This document shows, piece by piece, positions 8,729 to 15,882 of a stretch of DNA of 64,000 nt. Made by a program: the position numbers and the translations under genes. Below the pieces are notes generated by a model. It saw nothing but the letters and a program-made list of their open reading frames with translations, was not told the DNA's origin and searched no databases. The stretch's first letter is position 1. Every line of letters begins with the position of its first letter. The DNA comes from Mesobacillus jeotgali (GTDB lineage: Bacteria; Bacillota; Bacilli; Bacillales; Cytobacillaceae): contig NZ_CP134494.1 of assembly GCF_031759225.1 (NCBI RefSeq), positions 2,168,501 through 2,232,500 on the forward strand, given 5' to 3'.

Positions 8729-8770
8729 AAAGAAGCACCACCCGAAATTTTCGGGCGGTGCTTTCTTTTT
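8729..8770. terminator. Bidirectional terminator between AHSA1 and the Sec-type lipoprotein gene
   Basis: AAAGAAGCACCACCCGAAA pairs with TTTCGGGCGGTGCTTTCTTT. A-run on one side and T-run on the other let it serve both convergent genes; it touches the stop codon of the minus-strand gene. Confidence 0.88.
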
Positions 8771-9281
8771 ACTCCCCAGGTTTCTCTCCGTTGGCAATAT
8801 CAGCAGCATATGGGATGATTCCTTCTGCTTCTGCGCCGAATGTATCGATTTGCTGGGAGTGAAGGACGGTGCCGTCTTTATCAATAACAGCAAAGCCTCG
8901 TACTGCTATTGGAGACTCCGGATCCAACATGTTTGTCTTCTTGATCAATTTCAGTTTCTCATCAGATATGACTGGATAATCTAGTCCCAACTCTTCTTTC
9001 ATCGCTTTATGTTCCTTAACAGATGAAGCGCTTACTGCGTAAATGTTTCCTGGAAACTGGCTGAATGACTCTTTTCGGTTTTGCAGCTCGACCAGCTGCG
9101 ATTTACAAAAGTCTCAACCAACTCCGGTAAAAAAGAAAACCAGTGCAGGCTCTTCCATATTCTCAAAGGATACTTCCTCACTGTTCTCATCCGGAAGGGA
9201 AAGACCTTCTGATTCGGTTTTTTCCTCGGAACAACCGCTAATAAAAGCACCGATCATCAATATCATAATAAGTTTCCTCAT
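8769..9281 (-). CDS. Probable selenoprotein: thioredoxin-fold (AhpC/TSA-like) lipoprotein, UGA at codon 56
   Basis: Read through one TGA, this is a 170-codon protein from ATG 9281, with AAGGAGGTG placed 5 nt upstream. It has a lipoprotein signal (MRKLIMILMIGAFISGC, lipobox ISGC, Cys17), then an acidic linker, then a thioredoxin/peroxiredoxin fold: EPALVFFFTGVG, TGA, DFCKSQLVELQNR, YAVSASSVKEHKAMKEELG, DYPVISDEKL, SPIAVRGFAVIDKDGTVLHS. The TGA (plus 9114-9116) sits exactly where TlpA/ResA-like proteins have the first Cys of CxxC, giving U-D-F-C. Downstream frame, domain content and RBS are intact, and a SECIS-like hairpin follows the TGA. Expected role: thiol or peroxide reduction on the outer membrane face. 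Alternative: a Cys codon mutated to stop. Confidence 0.75.
9067..9113 (-). promoter_or_regulatory. Candidate bacterial SECIS element after the UGA codon
   Basis: The mRNA right after UGA can fold into a hairpin. The apical stem is GCAGCU with AGCUGC (9094-9099 with 9083-9088), closed by the five-base loop GGUCG. A looser lower stem pairs the UUUU and GAC near the UGA with AAAA and GUC on the far side. The first loop G is the 21st base after UGA, within the range known for bacterial SECIS elements, and the GGUC loop resembles that of E. coli fdhF (from memory). The pairing is read by eye; no energy was computed. Confidence 0.65.
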
Positions 9282-9410
9282 GGGTGCACCTCCTTATGTA
9301 TGTTAATAAGTATAACGTTTTTTATTGAAACCTCATTATATCATTTATGAAGCTTTTGTTTCGAGTAACAGAATTGTGGCCGTACCTTTTTGAAAATTAT
9401 GAAAATAGAC

Positions 9411-9435
9411 GTTTATGCACTCGCCACTCGGGAAT
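9411..9435 (+). promoter_or_regulatory. Sigma-B-type promoter for the Mn catalase gene
   Basis: GTTTAT at 9411-9416, a 13-bp spacer, then GGGAAT at 9430-9435, close to the B. subtilis sigma-B consensus GTTTAA-N12-14-GGGWAW. It lies 39 bp before the catalase ATG. General-stress control fits known Mn catalases of bacilli. Confidence 0.7.
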
Positions 9436-9474
9436 GATTCTAAGTGTAAAAATACAATTGATGGAGGCTGAATA

Positions 9475-10257
9475 ATGTACATCCACAAAAAAGAATTATT
9501 GTTCCCTGTCCAAGTTAAAAGCCCAAATCCAGCTCATGCAGCTGCAGTACTTGAACAATTCGGGGGTGCCAACGGTGAATTGAAAGCCTGTCTTCAATAT
9601 TTTGCCCAAAGCTTTAGCACTCCTGACCCGGCGATCCGCGATTTACTAATGGATATTTCTACAGAGGAGATTTCCCATCTCGAAATGGTGGGTGAGTGTA
9701 TCACTCAGTTAATGGGTGGCCCTGATAAAGAACAAAAGATGGAAGAGATGGGTGCCGATGAAAGGAAGATGTCCGGGGAAGGGAATATTCTGTCTGATGC
9801 CAAAAGCCATATCAACAATATGATGCACTTCAACTTTAATTCTACTGTACAGAAAAGCATGATTCTCGATGGTCACGGCCTGGATTTTGTGGATTCTTCA
9901 GGAACTCCTTTTACAGGTAATTTCATCAATAATGTTGGCGATCTCGTTGCCAATCTGCAATCAGATTTAGCAGCAGAACTGCGTGCGAAAAAAGTTTATG
10001 AAGAGTTATACCGCCATGTTGATGATCCGGGAGCAAGGGAGATGTTCCAATTCTTGATTGATCGTGAAGCAGCCCATGCGACACTTTTCGAAGAAGCGAT
10101 CATGCGAGCTAAGGAATTGGAAAACAAAAAAGCCCATCAGACTGGCGACCATGTAAATATGTATTTTGATTTATCACTCGGTGGACTTGCCAAAAATGAA
10201 TTTAGCTTTGCGAAACAAGCAAAAGTGTTTGAAGGCCCGGTCGAGCCGAAAGAATAA
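9475..10257 (+). CDS. Manganese (non-heme) catalase
   Basis: 260 residues. The ferritin-like four-helix bundle is visible, with di-manganese ligand motifs: Glu in GANGELKACLQYF, EEISHLEMV (Glu and His), AAELRAKKVYEELY, and the second REAAHATLFEEA. The N-terminus (MYIHKKELLFPVQVKSPNPA) and the C-terminal VNMYFDLSLGG segment are typical of this family, which decomposes hydrogen peroxide without heme. Usual length is 260-300, so it is complete. An RBS (GATGGAGG) precedes the ATG, and a sigma-B-like promoter suggests induction in general stress. The selenoprotein-type redox lipoprotein is transcribed divergently next door. Confidence 0.93.
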   Translation: MYIHKKELLFPVQVKSPNPAHAAAVLEQFGGANGELKACLQYFAQSFSTPDPAIRDLLMDISTEEISHLEMVGECITQLMGGPDKEQKMEEMGADERKMSGEGNILSDAKSHINNMMHFNFNSTVQKSMILDGHGLDFVDSSGTPFTGNFINNVGDLVANLQSDLAAELRAKKVYEELYRHVDDPGAREMFQFLIDREAAHATLFEEAIMRAKELENKKAHQTGDHVNMYFDLSLGGLAKNEFSFAKQAKVFEGPVEPKE

Positions 10258-10267
10258 TCGTAATTCC

Positions 10268-10300
10268 GCCCTCTGAATCGGTTGATTTGGAGGGTTTTGT
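10268..10300 (+). terminator. Terminator after the catalase gene
   Basis: CCCTC and GAGGG arms with an inner ATC/GAT pairing and a TTTTGTTTG tail; modest stem. Confidence 0.55.
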
Positions 10301-10446
10301 TTGTTTTCAATTATCTCAATTATTCTGCTAGTGTACCAATCGATGTGCCCGTTGAAATAACCATAAATAAAGGATTTGTTCGTGTTTTCCTAGAATTATA
10401 ACTATGGAAGGCGGCATGAAATAGGTGATTTCTATTCCATGTCGGA

Positions 10447-10596
10447 CTGTTCTCATACATAGGTGGAATCTATATCTCTACTATTTGGGTTCCAGCAAGC
10501 GCAGCCATCGGTGTATTCGATGGTCTGATCATGGGCGGCAGTACATATTATTTAGCAATGAAAAATTATATGTCCATGTATCACAATTTCTCATAA
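10447..10596 (+). pseudogene. Possible C-terminal remnant of a membrane protein
   Basis: In this 320-bp gap one frame reads LFSYIGGIYISTIWVPASAA, then IGVFDGLIMGGSTYYLAMKN, then YMSMYHNFS and a stop. It looks like a genuine hydrophobic C-terminus with a Gly-rich helix, but has no start codon or ribosome binding site in frame. The rest of 10258-10580 shows nothing I recognise. It may be the tail of a lost gene; family unknown. The last 16 bp overlap the 3' end of the minus-strand J-domain gene. Confidence 0.3.
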
Positions 10597-11039
10597 TGGT
10601 TTTTAAAAACTTTAAAAAGTCTTTCGTCGCCGCCACGGTCGGGATGCAGTGCCTTAAGGAGTTTTTTTAACTCTTTTTTGAGTTCCTGACTGTTGCTATT
10701 CTGTTTCAAGCCAAGCAAGTCCTCTAACTCGGAAGTAGGCGCGACCGATGCCTCTATATGGGCATTGAGCATTTTTTTCAATGTACGGACCTTCGATTGT
10801 TCAATATGTAATCTTGTATTTAAAAGCTCGAGCTGCTCGTTCAGTTTGTTATTTGCGTCACGAGACTGTTCCAGTAAATCAGTATGTTTCTTGATAACGA
10901 ATTCGGTGAGATTACCGGGGGTTATTTTATCAGATTCAGACTCTAAAAAACCTGTTTCAATCCAGGTTTCAACGTCTTGTTCTGTCGTTTCCATCCCATA
11001 TGAAGTTAATTGTTCTGCAGCTTCTTTGATTGTCAGCAT
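10581..11039 (-). CDS. MerR-like HTH / coiled-coil / J-domain-like protein
   Basis: 152 residues in three parts. Residues 1-35 (MLTIKEAAEQLTSYGMETTE, DVETWIETGFL) resemble a MerR/excisionase-type HTH. Residues about 45-100 are a charged helix (LLEQSRDANNKLNEQLELLN), likely a coiled coil. Residues 118-152 (LKKELKKLLKALHPDRGGDE, LFKVFKNHYEKL) match helices II and III of a J-domain including the HPD motif needed to stimulate Hsp70 (DnaK). A putative DNA-binding protein ending in a J-like hook is unusual. There is no zinc finger or G/F region. Start ATG 11039 is preceded by AAGAGAGTG. Confidence 0.7.
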   Translation of the reverse strand: MLTIKEAAEQLTSYGMETTEQDVETWIETGFLESESDKITPGNLTEFVIKKHTDLLEQSRDANNKLNEQLELLNTRLHIEQSKVRTLKKMLNAHIEASVAPTSELEDLLGLKQNSNSQELKKELKKLLKALHPDRGGDERLFKVFKNHYEKL

Positions 11040-11170
11040 CTATTTCACTCTCTTATCTCAAAAATAATCAGACAAATCTATCATACCATTGATATTTTTC
11101 AGAAAAAGAACAGAAGTATGACATTGTGTTACATAATCTATTGTTTAAAAATAAAGGAGCTGGAGAGCTA

Positions 11171-11698
11171 ATGACATTTCAATTGTCGGAAGTAATAGAA
11201 GTATTGGAACGAACTCCTAAGATATTAGAACAATATTTAGTAGGTTTATCAGATGGCTGGCTAGAATCTAATGAAGGAGAAGGAACCTGGAATCCTTCAC
11301 AAGTCATTGGCCATTTAATCGATGCCGAGAAATATAATTGGATCCCCAGATTGGAATTAATATTAAGCGAAACAAGCGATAAAAAATTCCCTCCATTTGA
11401 CCGGTTTTCACATTTGCAACAATACCATGACTGGACAATCGAAGAAAAGATAACGAAATTCAGTTCGGTAAGGGCGGAAAATGTGGCTAAACTGAAAGAA
11501 ATGATCAAAGATCAAAACCAGTTTGAGATGACAGGGATCCATCCAGAGTATGGAGAAGTGAAAGTCCGCGAATTGATTTCAACATGGGCCGTCCATGACT
11601 TGACCCATATTTCCCAGATCACCAGAGTGATGGCAAAAAGATTTGATGTGGCAGTAGGTCCTTGGAAGAGTTATTTGGGGATATTAAACAAGAGTTAG
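11171..11698 (+). CDS. DinB-like four-helix-bundle protein
   Basis: 175 residues from ATG 11171, preceded by AAAGGAGCTGGAGAG; the longer frame from 11126 has no RBS. DinB/YfiT-type signature: PSQVIGHLIDAEKYNWIPRL with a metal-ligand His, then WAVHDLTHISQITRVMAKRF with the two further His of the usual three-His site. Members act as metal-dependent thiol S-transferases (bacillithiol-linked) or have unknown roles. It is monocistronic, followed by a short palindromic repeat array. Confidence 0.85.
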   Translation: MTFQLSEVIEVLERTPKILEQYLVGLSDGWLESNEGEGTWNPSQVIGHLIDAEKYNWIPRLELILSETSDKKFPPFDRFSHLQQYHDWTIEEKITKFSSVRAENVAKLKEMIKDQNQFEMTGIHPEYGEVKVRELISTWAVHDLTHISQITRVMAKRFDVAVGPWKSYLGILNKS

Positions 11699-11748
11699 GA
11701 TGAATTCTTGACCTGTTCCGCTTCACTTTCACTAGACCTAGTTAGACT

Positions 11749-11940
11749 TCGGACAAAATCCTTGGCAATAGCTGTAATGTTGTCCGAACCCAGGTCAACT
11801 TCGGACAAAATCGAGAGTAGTAACCGTAATTTTGTCTAAACCCAGGTCGACTTTAGACAAAATCCTGAGCTGGAGCTGTTAATTTGTCCAAACCTAGCCT
11901 GACTTCGTTCAAAAGGCAGGTCTCCAGCCTTAACTTTGTC
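11749..11940. repeat. 52-bp palindromic repeat array B (4 units, decaying)
   Basis: GACA cores at 11752, 11804 and 11856 and a lost core at 11908 (TTCA); TGTC partners at 11781, 11833, 11885 and 11937. Left arm TTCGGACAA, right arm TTGTCCGAA in the first unit. Spacing is again 33 bp per unit on a 52-bp period, and the fourth unit keeps its right arm in register although its left arm has decayed. It fills most of the gap between the DinB and GNAT genes and uses the same arm sequence as the array at 56449. Confidence 0.85.
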
Positions 11941-11978
11941 TGAACAATAAAATACCGTTAACAACAAGGAGTTATAGA

Positions 11979-12854
11979 ATGATAAATACAAGATTAATGA
12001 AAAATGATGAGATTGAAGTAGTTGCCAATTTCATATCAGAGCTGAACAGAGTGGAAGAATCGCATATCGGGTATTGTGGAGTCGACCCTTTGGAAATAGC
12101 ATATTCCTTAAAGGAAGATTTAACGGATATTACATATGAAAATAGTTTTTTAATTGCTTATGATGATGAGGGTTTAATAGGTGTTTTAGGGTTCGATGCG
12201 GACCTTGAGAATCAAAGGGCTGAAATTTGGGGACCATTTGTTAAGGATGGTAAGTGGGATAATGCGAGCTGCCTGTGGACCAGCATGCTTGAATTACTAC
12301 CGGAAGAAATCATCTCCCTCGGCATGTTTCCGAACAAGGAAAATCATAGAGTGTTAGAACTTGCTGAGAACCTCTCTTTTAACAGGCATAGTGACCAAAC
12401 GATTTTGAGTTTTCACCGAAGCAGATTACAAGAGTTGGAGGTGGAACAGCTCCACGAATTAGAGGAAGAGTATTTTCCTGATATAATCCAGCTTCATGAT
12501 CAATCTTTTCCTGAAACTTATTATAGTGGGGAACAAATCATTGACAGGCTCAACGAGGAAAGAAAGGTTTTTATCGTTAAAACTGAAGGTCGCTTCAGCG
12601 GATATATTTATGTGGAAGCTCAACCAGAGTTTGGGGAAGGAAGCATTGAGTTTTTTGCCGTACCAGCAAGTGAGCGGGGAAAAGGAATCGGAGAAAAATT
12701 GCTCTCGGCCGCACTAAATTGGTTTTTTACATTTGAGAGCATACAATCTATTACTCTATCCGTCAGTTCGGGCAACCGGGATGCCATAGGGCTGTACAAA
12801 AAAGTCGGCTTTGAGCAGATTCATGAACTATGCTATTTTACAAAGAAAATATAA
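11979..12854 (+). CDS. GNAT N-acetyltransferase, tandem-domain type
   Basis: 291 residues. The C-terminal half holds a clear GNAT core: YIYVEAQPEFGEGSIEFFAV followed by the acetyl-CoA loop SERGKGIGEKLLSAAL and the final GNRDAIGLYKKVGFEQIHEL. The N-terminal half (INTRLMKNDEIEVVANFISE, GVLGFDADLENQRAEIWGPF) looks like a second, degenerate GNAT domain lacking a clear acetyl-CoA loop. Substrate not deducible. RBS AAGGAG lies 11 nt before the ATG. A bidirectional terminator follows. Confidence 0.87.
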   Translation: MINTRLMKNDEIEVVANFISELNRVEESHIGYCGVDPLEIAYSLKEDLTDITYENSFLIAYDDEGLIGVLGFDADLENQRAEIWGPFVKDGKWDNASCLWTSMLELLPEEIISLGMFPNKENHRVLELAENLSFNRHSDQTILSFHRSRLQELEVEQLHELEEEYFPDIIQLHDQSFPETYYSGEQIIDRLNEERKVFIVKTEGRFSGYIYVEAQPEFGEGSIEFFAVPASERGKGIGEKLLSAALNWFFTFESIQSITLSVSSGNRDAIGLYKKVGFEQIHELCYFTKKI

Positions 12855-12899
12855 AAAAGCTTGGAGCAGTCCATTCCAACCACATACTCCAAGCTTTTC
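12855..12899. terminator. Bidirectional terminator
   Basis: AAAAAAGCTTGGAG pairs with CTCCAAGCTTTTC. It serves the GNAT gene (plus) and the formamidase gene (minus), which converge here. Confidence 0.88.
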
Positions 12900-12908
12900 T
12901 CATGCAAA

Positions 12909-13844
12909 TTACCTAACCGCGCCGTGAGGCAAAACGGCGTGAACCCCTTTGACACCGTTCACGACCTGGGTGACGCGTAAATCGACGGTCACGCTAGCGA
13001 TTGCCAGTGCTTCTGTACGCTCAACACCATGCAGCTCCCTTAATAAATCAACCATTTCATCCAATGCCTGTCCTCCTGCAAGATTGAGGTCCTCATTGAA
13101 GCCGAATGTCAGCCATCCTTCCGGGGTGTTGGCACGCGGCATCTTCAAGGAAAGATCATCCCTCAGTGTCAAGGTGATGTCGACTAGATCCATCGGACAC
13201 TCAATTGCAGTGCCGGAAACTTCGCCGTCTCCCTGTGCGGCATGGCCGTCCCCGATGGAGAATAAGGCTCCATCAACTGAAATCGGCAGGTACAGGGTAC
13301 TGCCTCTTTTTAATTCCTTGCAGTCGATGTTGCCGCCGCAATAGCGGGGAGGAGAGGTGATGTGCACGCCGGGTTCTGCTGGTGCTACTCCCATCAATCC
13401 GATGAAAGGGTTAAGCGCTACATTCACAGGACGCGAACCCATTTCTACTCTCGCAGTCATACTATCACGGTTCAATTCCCAGTCAAGACGAATTCTCTCA
13501 GATCCCGTCAATCCGACTGCGTCATTTTGCCAGCTTTTTTTACCGCCGGCCCAGTTCGTCCCATACCAGCCAGGGACAACATCATTCACTTTCACCTCAA
13601 GCACCATCCCTGGTGTTGCTCCCTTCACTTCAATAGGGCCCACCATCGGATGTAATGGAGTTTCTTCATTCACTGCAGACTTGAAAAACTCTCTCTCGAT
13701 TCCTTTTGAAGCAGAATATCCCCATTCAATGTCCGGAGTTTGCATTCGGACCGAGTCTCCGGAATGAACTGTGAGAATTGGCTTATATTCATTGCTAAAA
13801 GAACCATGCAGGTTTTCGGATTTCAATTCAATTTTGTGAATCAT
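12909..13844 (-). CDS. Acetamidase/formamidase family protein
   Basis: About 311 residues from ATG 13844 (AAGGAGTG just upstream; GTG 13853 is the alternative). Family signs: DSVRMQTPDIEWGY, the Pro/Gly-rich PIEVKGATPGMVLEVKVNDV, NPFIGLMGVAPAEPG, RYCGGNIDCKELKRGSTLYL and GALFSIGDGHAAQGDGEVSG. These beta-rich metal enzymes hydrolyse formamide or acetamide to ammonia and the acid. The gene starts 13 bp after the stop of the DMT exporter on the same strand, so the two form an operon; amide or amine handling is a reasonable inference. Exact substrate unknown. Confidence 0.9.
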   Translation of the reverse strand: MIHKIELKSENLHGSFSNEYKPILTVHSGDSVRMQTPDIEWGYSASKGIEREFFKSAVNEETPLHPMVGPIEVKGATPGMVLEVKVNDVVPGWYGTNWAGGKKSWQNDAVGLTGSERIRLDWELNRDSMTARVEMGSRPVNVALNPFIGLMGVAPAEPGVHITSPPRYCGGNIDCKELKRGSTLYLPISVDGALFSIGDGHAAQGDGEVSGTAIECPMDLVDITLTLRDDLSLKMPRANTPEGWLTFGFNEDLNLAGGQALDEMVDLLRELHGVERTEALAIASVTVDLRVTQVVNGVKGVHAVLPHGAVR

Positions 13845-13856
13845 GTTTATCACTCC

Positions 13857-14792
13857 TTATGCGATTTCATTTTTAACTATTTCAGCTTTAGGCTTTCTTT
13901 TAAAAAGCTTCGGATTCGTTCCGATATACACGCCAGACAATACGAGAGCAGCTCCGATTGCATGGGCTGCAGTGAATTTTTCACCTAAAAACAAAGTAGC
14001 CATTATGACCGCAGATACTGGCATTACGTTGATAAAAATCGATGCCTTTGCTGCGCCAACTTCCTTGATACCATTGTAGTACATGACGAATGACACGACG
14101 GTAACCAAAACGCTCATATGTATAATGGCAATCCAGGTAGTACCAGATGCCTGCTGCACATCCTGCCATGATGTTTCTGCCAGGGCGAAAGGCAGTAAGA
14201 ACATTGTGCCGAACGCTACTGCATAGGTTGTGGACTCGACAGAACTGAATTTCTTCAGCACGATTTTACCCACTACACTATAAAGCGCCCAGCTGACAAC
14301 AGCTCCCATTAAAACGAAGTCAATTGGCTCGAATCCCAGTTGAATTAAGTTCGTCAGGTGTCCATCGGTAATGATGAAAAAGGCACCTGAAAGCGCGATG
14401 GCCAATCCAATCACATTGTTGCGGGTGATGGTTTCTTTTAAAAATATTGCTGACAAAAGCACGATCAGCACCGGATTCGAGGCGATGAACAATGAGCTTT
14501 TGATAACTGGTGCATGTTTGCTGGCCAGGAAAAAGAAGATATTGTACAAGGCGATTCCCGTTAATCCCAAAACGGCAAATAAGCTGTAATCCTTTAAATT
14601 CGGTTTCTGCCGATTTTTCTCCATGATGAACATGAGAGGAAACAGGAGGATCGCCGCCCCGAAAAACCTAAAAAAAGCGACAGTAGCCGGTTCGAAGCTT
14701 TGGACCGCGTATTTTCCGGCAATGAATGCACTGCCCCATGTTGATGTGGCAAAGGTTAACATGCCATATGTAAGCCATAATTTTTTGTTCAT
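13857..14792 (-). CDS. EamA/DMT-family transporter
   Basis: 311 residues with ten predicted membrane helices arranged as two EamA repeats: FATSTWGSAFIAGKYAVQSF at the start of the first, then MGAVVSWALYSVVGKIVLKK starting the second. The Pro- and Gly-rich ends LFLGEKFTAAHAIGAALVLS and GVYIGTNP are typical of the drug/metabolite transporter group (YcxC/RhaT-like exporters). It is the first gene of an operon with formamidase. Direction and substrate cannot be read from sequence. Confidence 0.9.
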   Translation of the reverse strand: MNKKLWLTYGMLTFATSTWGSAFIAGKYAVQSFEPATVAFFRFFGAAILLFPLMFIMEKNRQKPNLKDYSLFAVLGLTGIALYNIFFFLASKHAPVIKSSLFIASNPVLIVLLSAIFLKETITRNNVIGLAIALSGAFFIITDGHLTNLIQLGFEPIDFVLMGAVVSWALYSVVGKIVLKKFSSVESTTYAVAFGTMFLLPFALAETSWQDVQQASGTTWIAIIHMSVLVTVVSFVMYYNGIKEVGAAKASIFINVMPVSAVIMATLFLGEKFTAAHAIGAALVLSGVYIGTNPKLFKRKPKAEIVKNEIA

Positions 14793-14936
14793 TGTTGTCC
14801 CTTCTTTACGAATGTTTTAAATAGTATTGTAGCATCTTTTTCGAAAAGCGAAATAAAAAATTAGCAAGTTATGAAACTTTTTTTCAGGTGAAGAGTCAAA
14901 TGTAGTGGAAAAAAATAAATAATATGAGGTGCTAAA

Positions 14937-15407
14937 TTGAGAAAAGTTTTTGCCATTCTCTTTTTATTGATCACAATGACGGCATGTACCGCGGAAACGG
15001 AAATAGAAACAAGCAGCCAAAAGCAAGACGAAAAGAAAGCAGAGGAGAAATCTGATACCGGCGTGGTTCAGGAAGATCTGTCAGCAAGCCTCGTTGAAGA
15101 AGAATCAGAGACTGAAGGGAAAGATTTTATTTACGAAGTCAAGAACAATACAGATAAGGATATTGAAATCCCGTTTAATCAAAACGGAGGACATGGCTAT
15201 GTTGTCAGGGATGAATCCGGCAAGGAGCTGACCAGGCAGGATGGATATGGAACAATCCAAAGCAATCAGGTGGTCAGTCCTGGCGAAGCCATTACAATAA
15301 AAATCGGTTTAGGCGGTTATGAAAAGGGAACCTATGAACTGGAAGTTTGGATGGAGTCTGGTCTTGAAAACTCCTTTAATCAAACAATTCTTTTCATTAT
15401 CGAATAA
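14937..15407 (+). CDS. Lipoprotein with a BsuPI-like domain
   Basis: 156 residues starting at TTG 14937 with GAGGTG upstream. Signal peptide and lipobox MTAC (Cys17) predict a membrane-anchored lipoprotein. A Glu/Ser/Lys-rich linker (about 20-60) leads into a beta-sandwich-like segment: DFIYEVKNNTDKDIEIPFNQ, GYVVRDESGKELTR, VSPGEAITIKIGL and YELEVWMES. That resembles the BsuPI (intracellular proteinase inhibitor) family. It sits just upstream of a large secreted protease gene, though with its own terminator; whether it restrains a protease is speculation. Confidence 0.75.
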   Translation: MRKVFAILFLLITMTACTAETEIETSSQKQDEKKAEEKSDTGVVQEDLSASLVEEESETEGKDFIYEVKNNTDKDIEIPFNQNGGHGYVVRDESGKELTRQDGYGTIQSNQVVSPGEAITIKIGLGGYEKGTYELEVWMESGLENSFNQTILFIIE

Positions 15408-15419
15408 ATACTTTAATTT

Positions 15420-15446
15420 AGCAGAGGCATTAAGCCTCTGTTTTTT
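15420..15446 (+). terminator. Terminator after the BsuPI-like gene
   Basis: GCAGAGGC and GCCTCTG arms, then TTTTTT. Confidence 0.85.
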
Positions 15447-15870
15447 CATTTAAATAATTGAGCAACTAAAAGTCATTTTCAAATTCATTCTGGAGTTTTT
15501 TATGCAGTTCTTTCGTATCATAAATCAGATCTAGGACGTATTTATTAAACAATTTACCTATGAAAAGCTATTACCTTTAGGTATAATTAACCTTTTTTCT
15601 CCTTGTACCACCTCTATAAGGATGGTGAAAATATGGAAATAATTAGAAAGTTATAGTCTATGACCGTAACTAATTTGGATTACACTAAATAGGGCTTATT
15701 TTACAAATTTCCCAATACCAACTAATTAATCATTTTCCGAATATTCAGTTTCATTGTCCTATTTTTCGACAAAACTCCAATTCCCAAAAGGCTATGGTTT
15801 ATTTAGCACCTATTTCACATAGAGTGTGCGACGAAAGGAGAGCAGGAAAGTATCCAAAGGAAAATACTTA
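15447..15870. other. Gene-poor gap upstream of the protease gene
   Basis: About 420 AT-rich bases. A 28-codon minus-strand frame (15466-15552) reads FNKYVLDLIYDTKELHKKLQ then NEFENDF, which looks protein-like but has no convincing RBS; it may be a small gene or a remnant. The remainder presumably contains the protease promoter, which I could not assign. Confidence 0.4.
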
Positions 15871-15882
15871 GGAGGTAGATGG

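Noticed and set aside
8709..8984. Plus-strand 91-codon ORF
   Set aside because: Lies over the terminator and antisense to the conserved Sec-type gene; no family resemblance.
9032..9250. Separate minus-strand ORF over the 5' part of the Sec-type gene
   Set aside because: It is in another frame than the lipoprotein signal and thioredoxin fold, lacks an RBS and resembles no protein; it is a shadow produced by the TGA.
13357..13767. Plus-strand ORFs over the formamidase gene
   Set aside because: Antisense to a conserved enzyme; composition typical of shadow frames.
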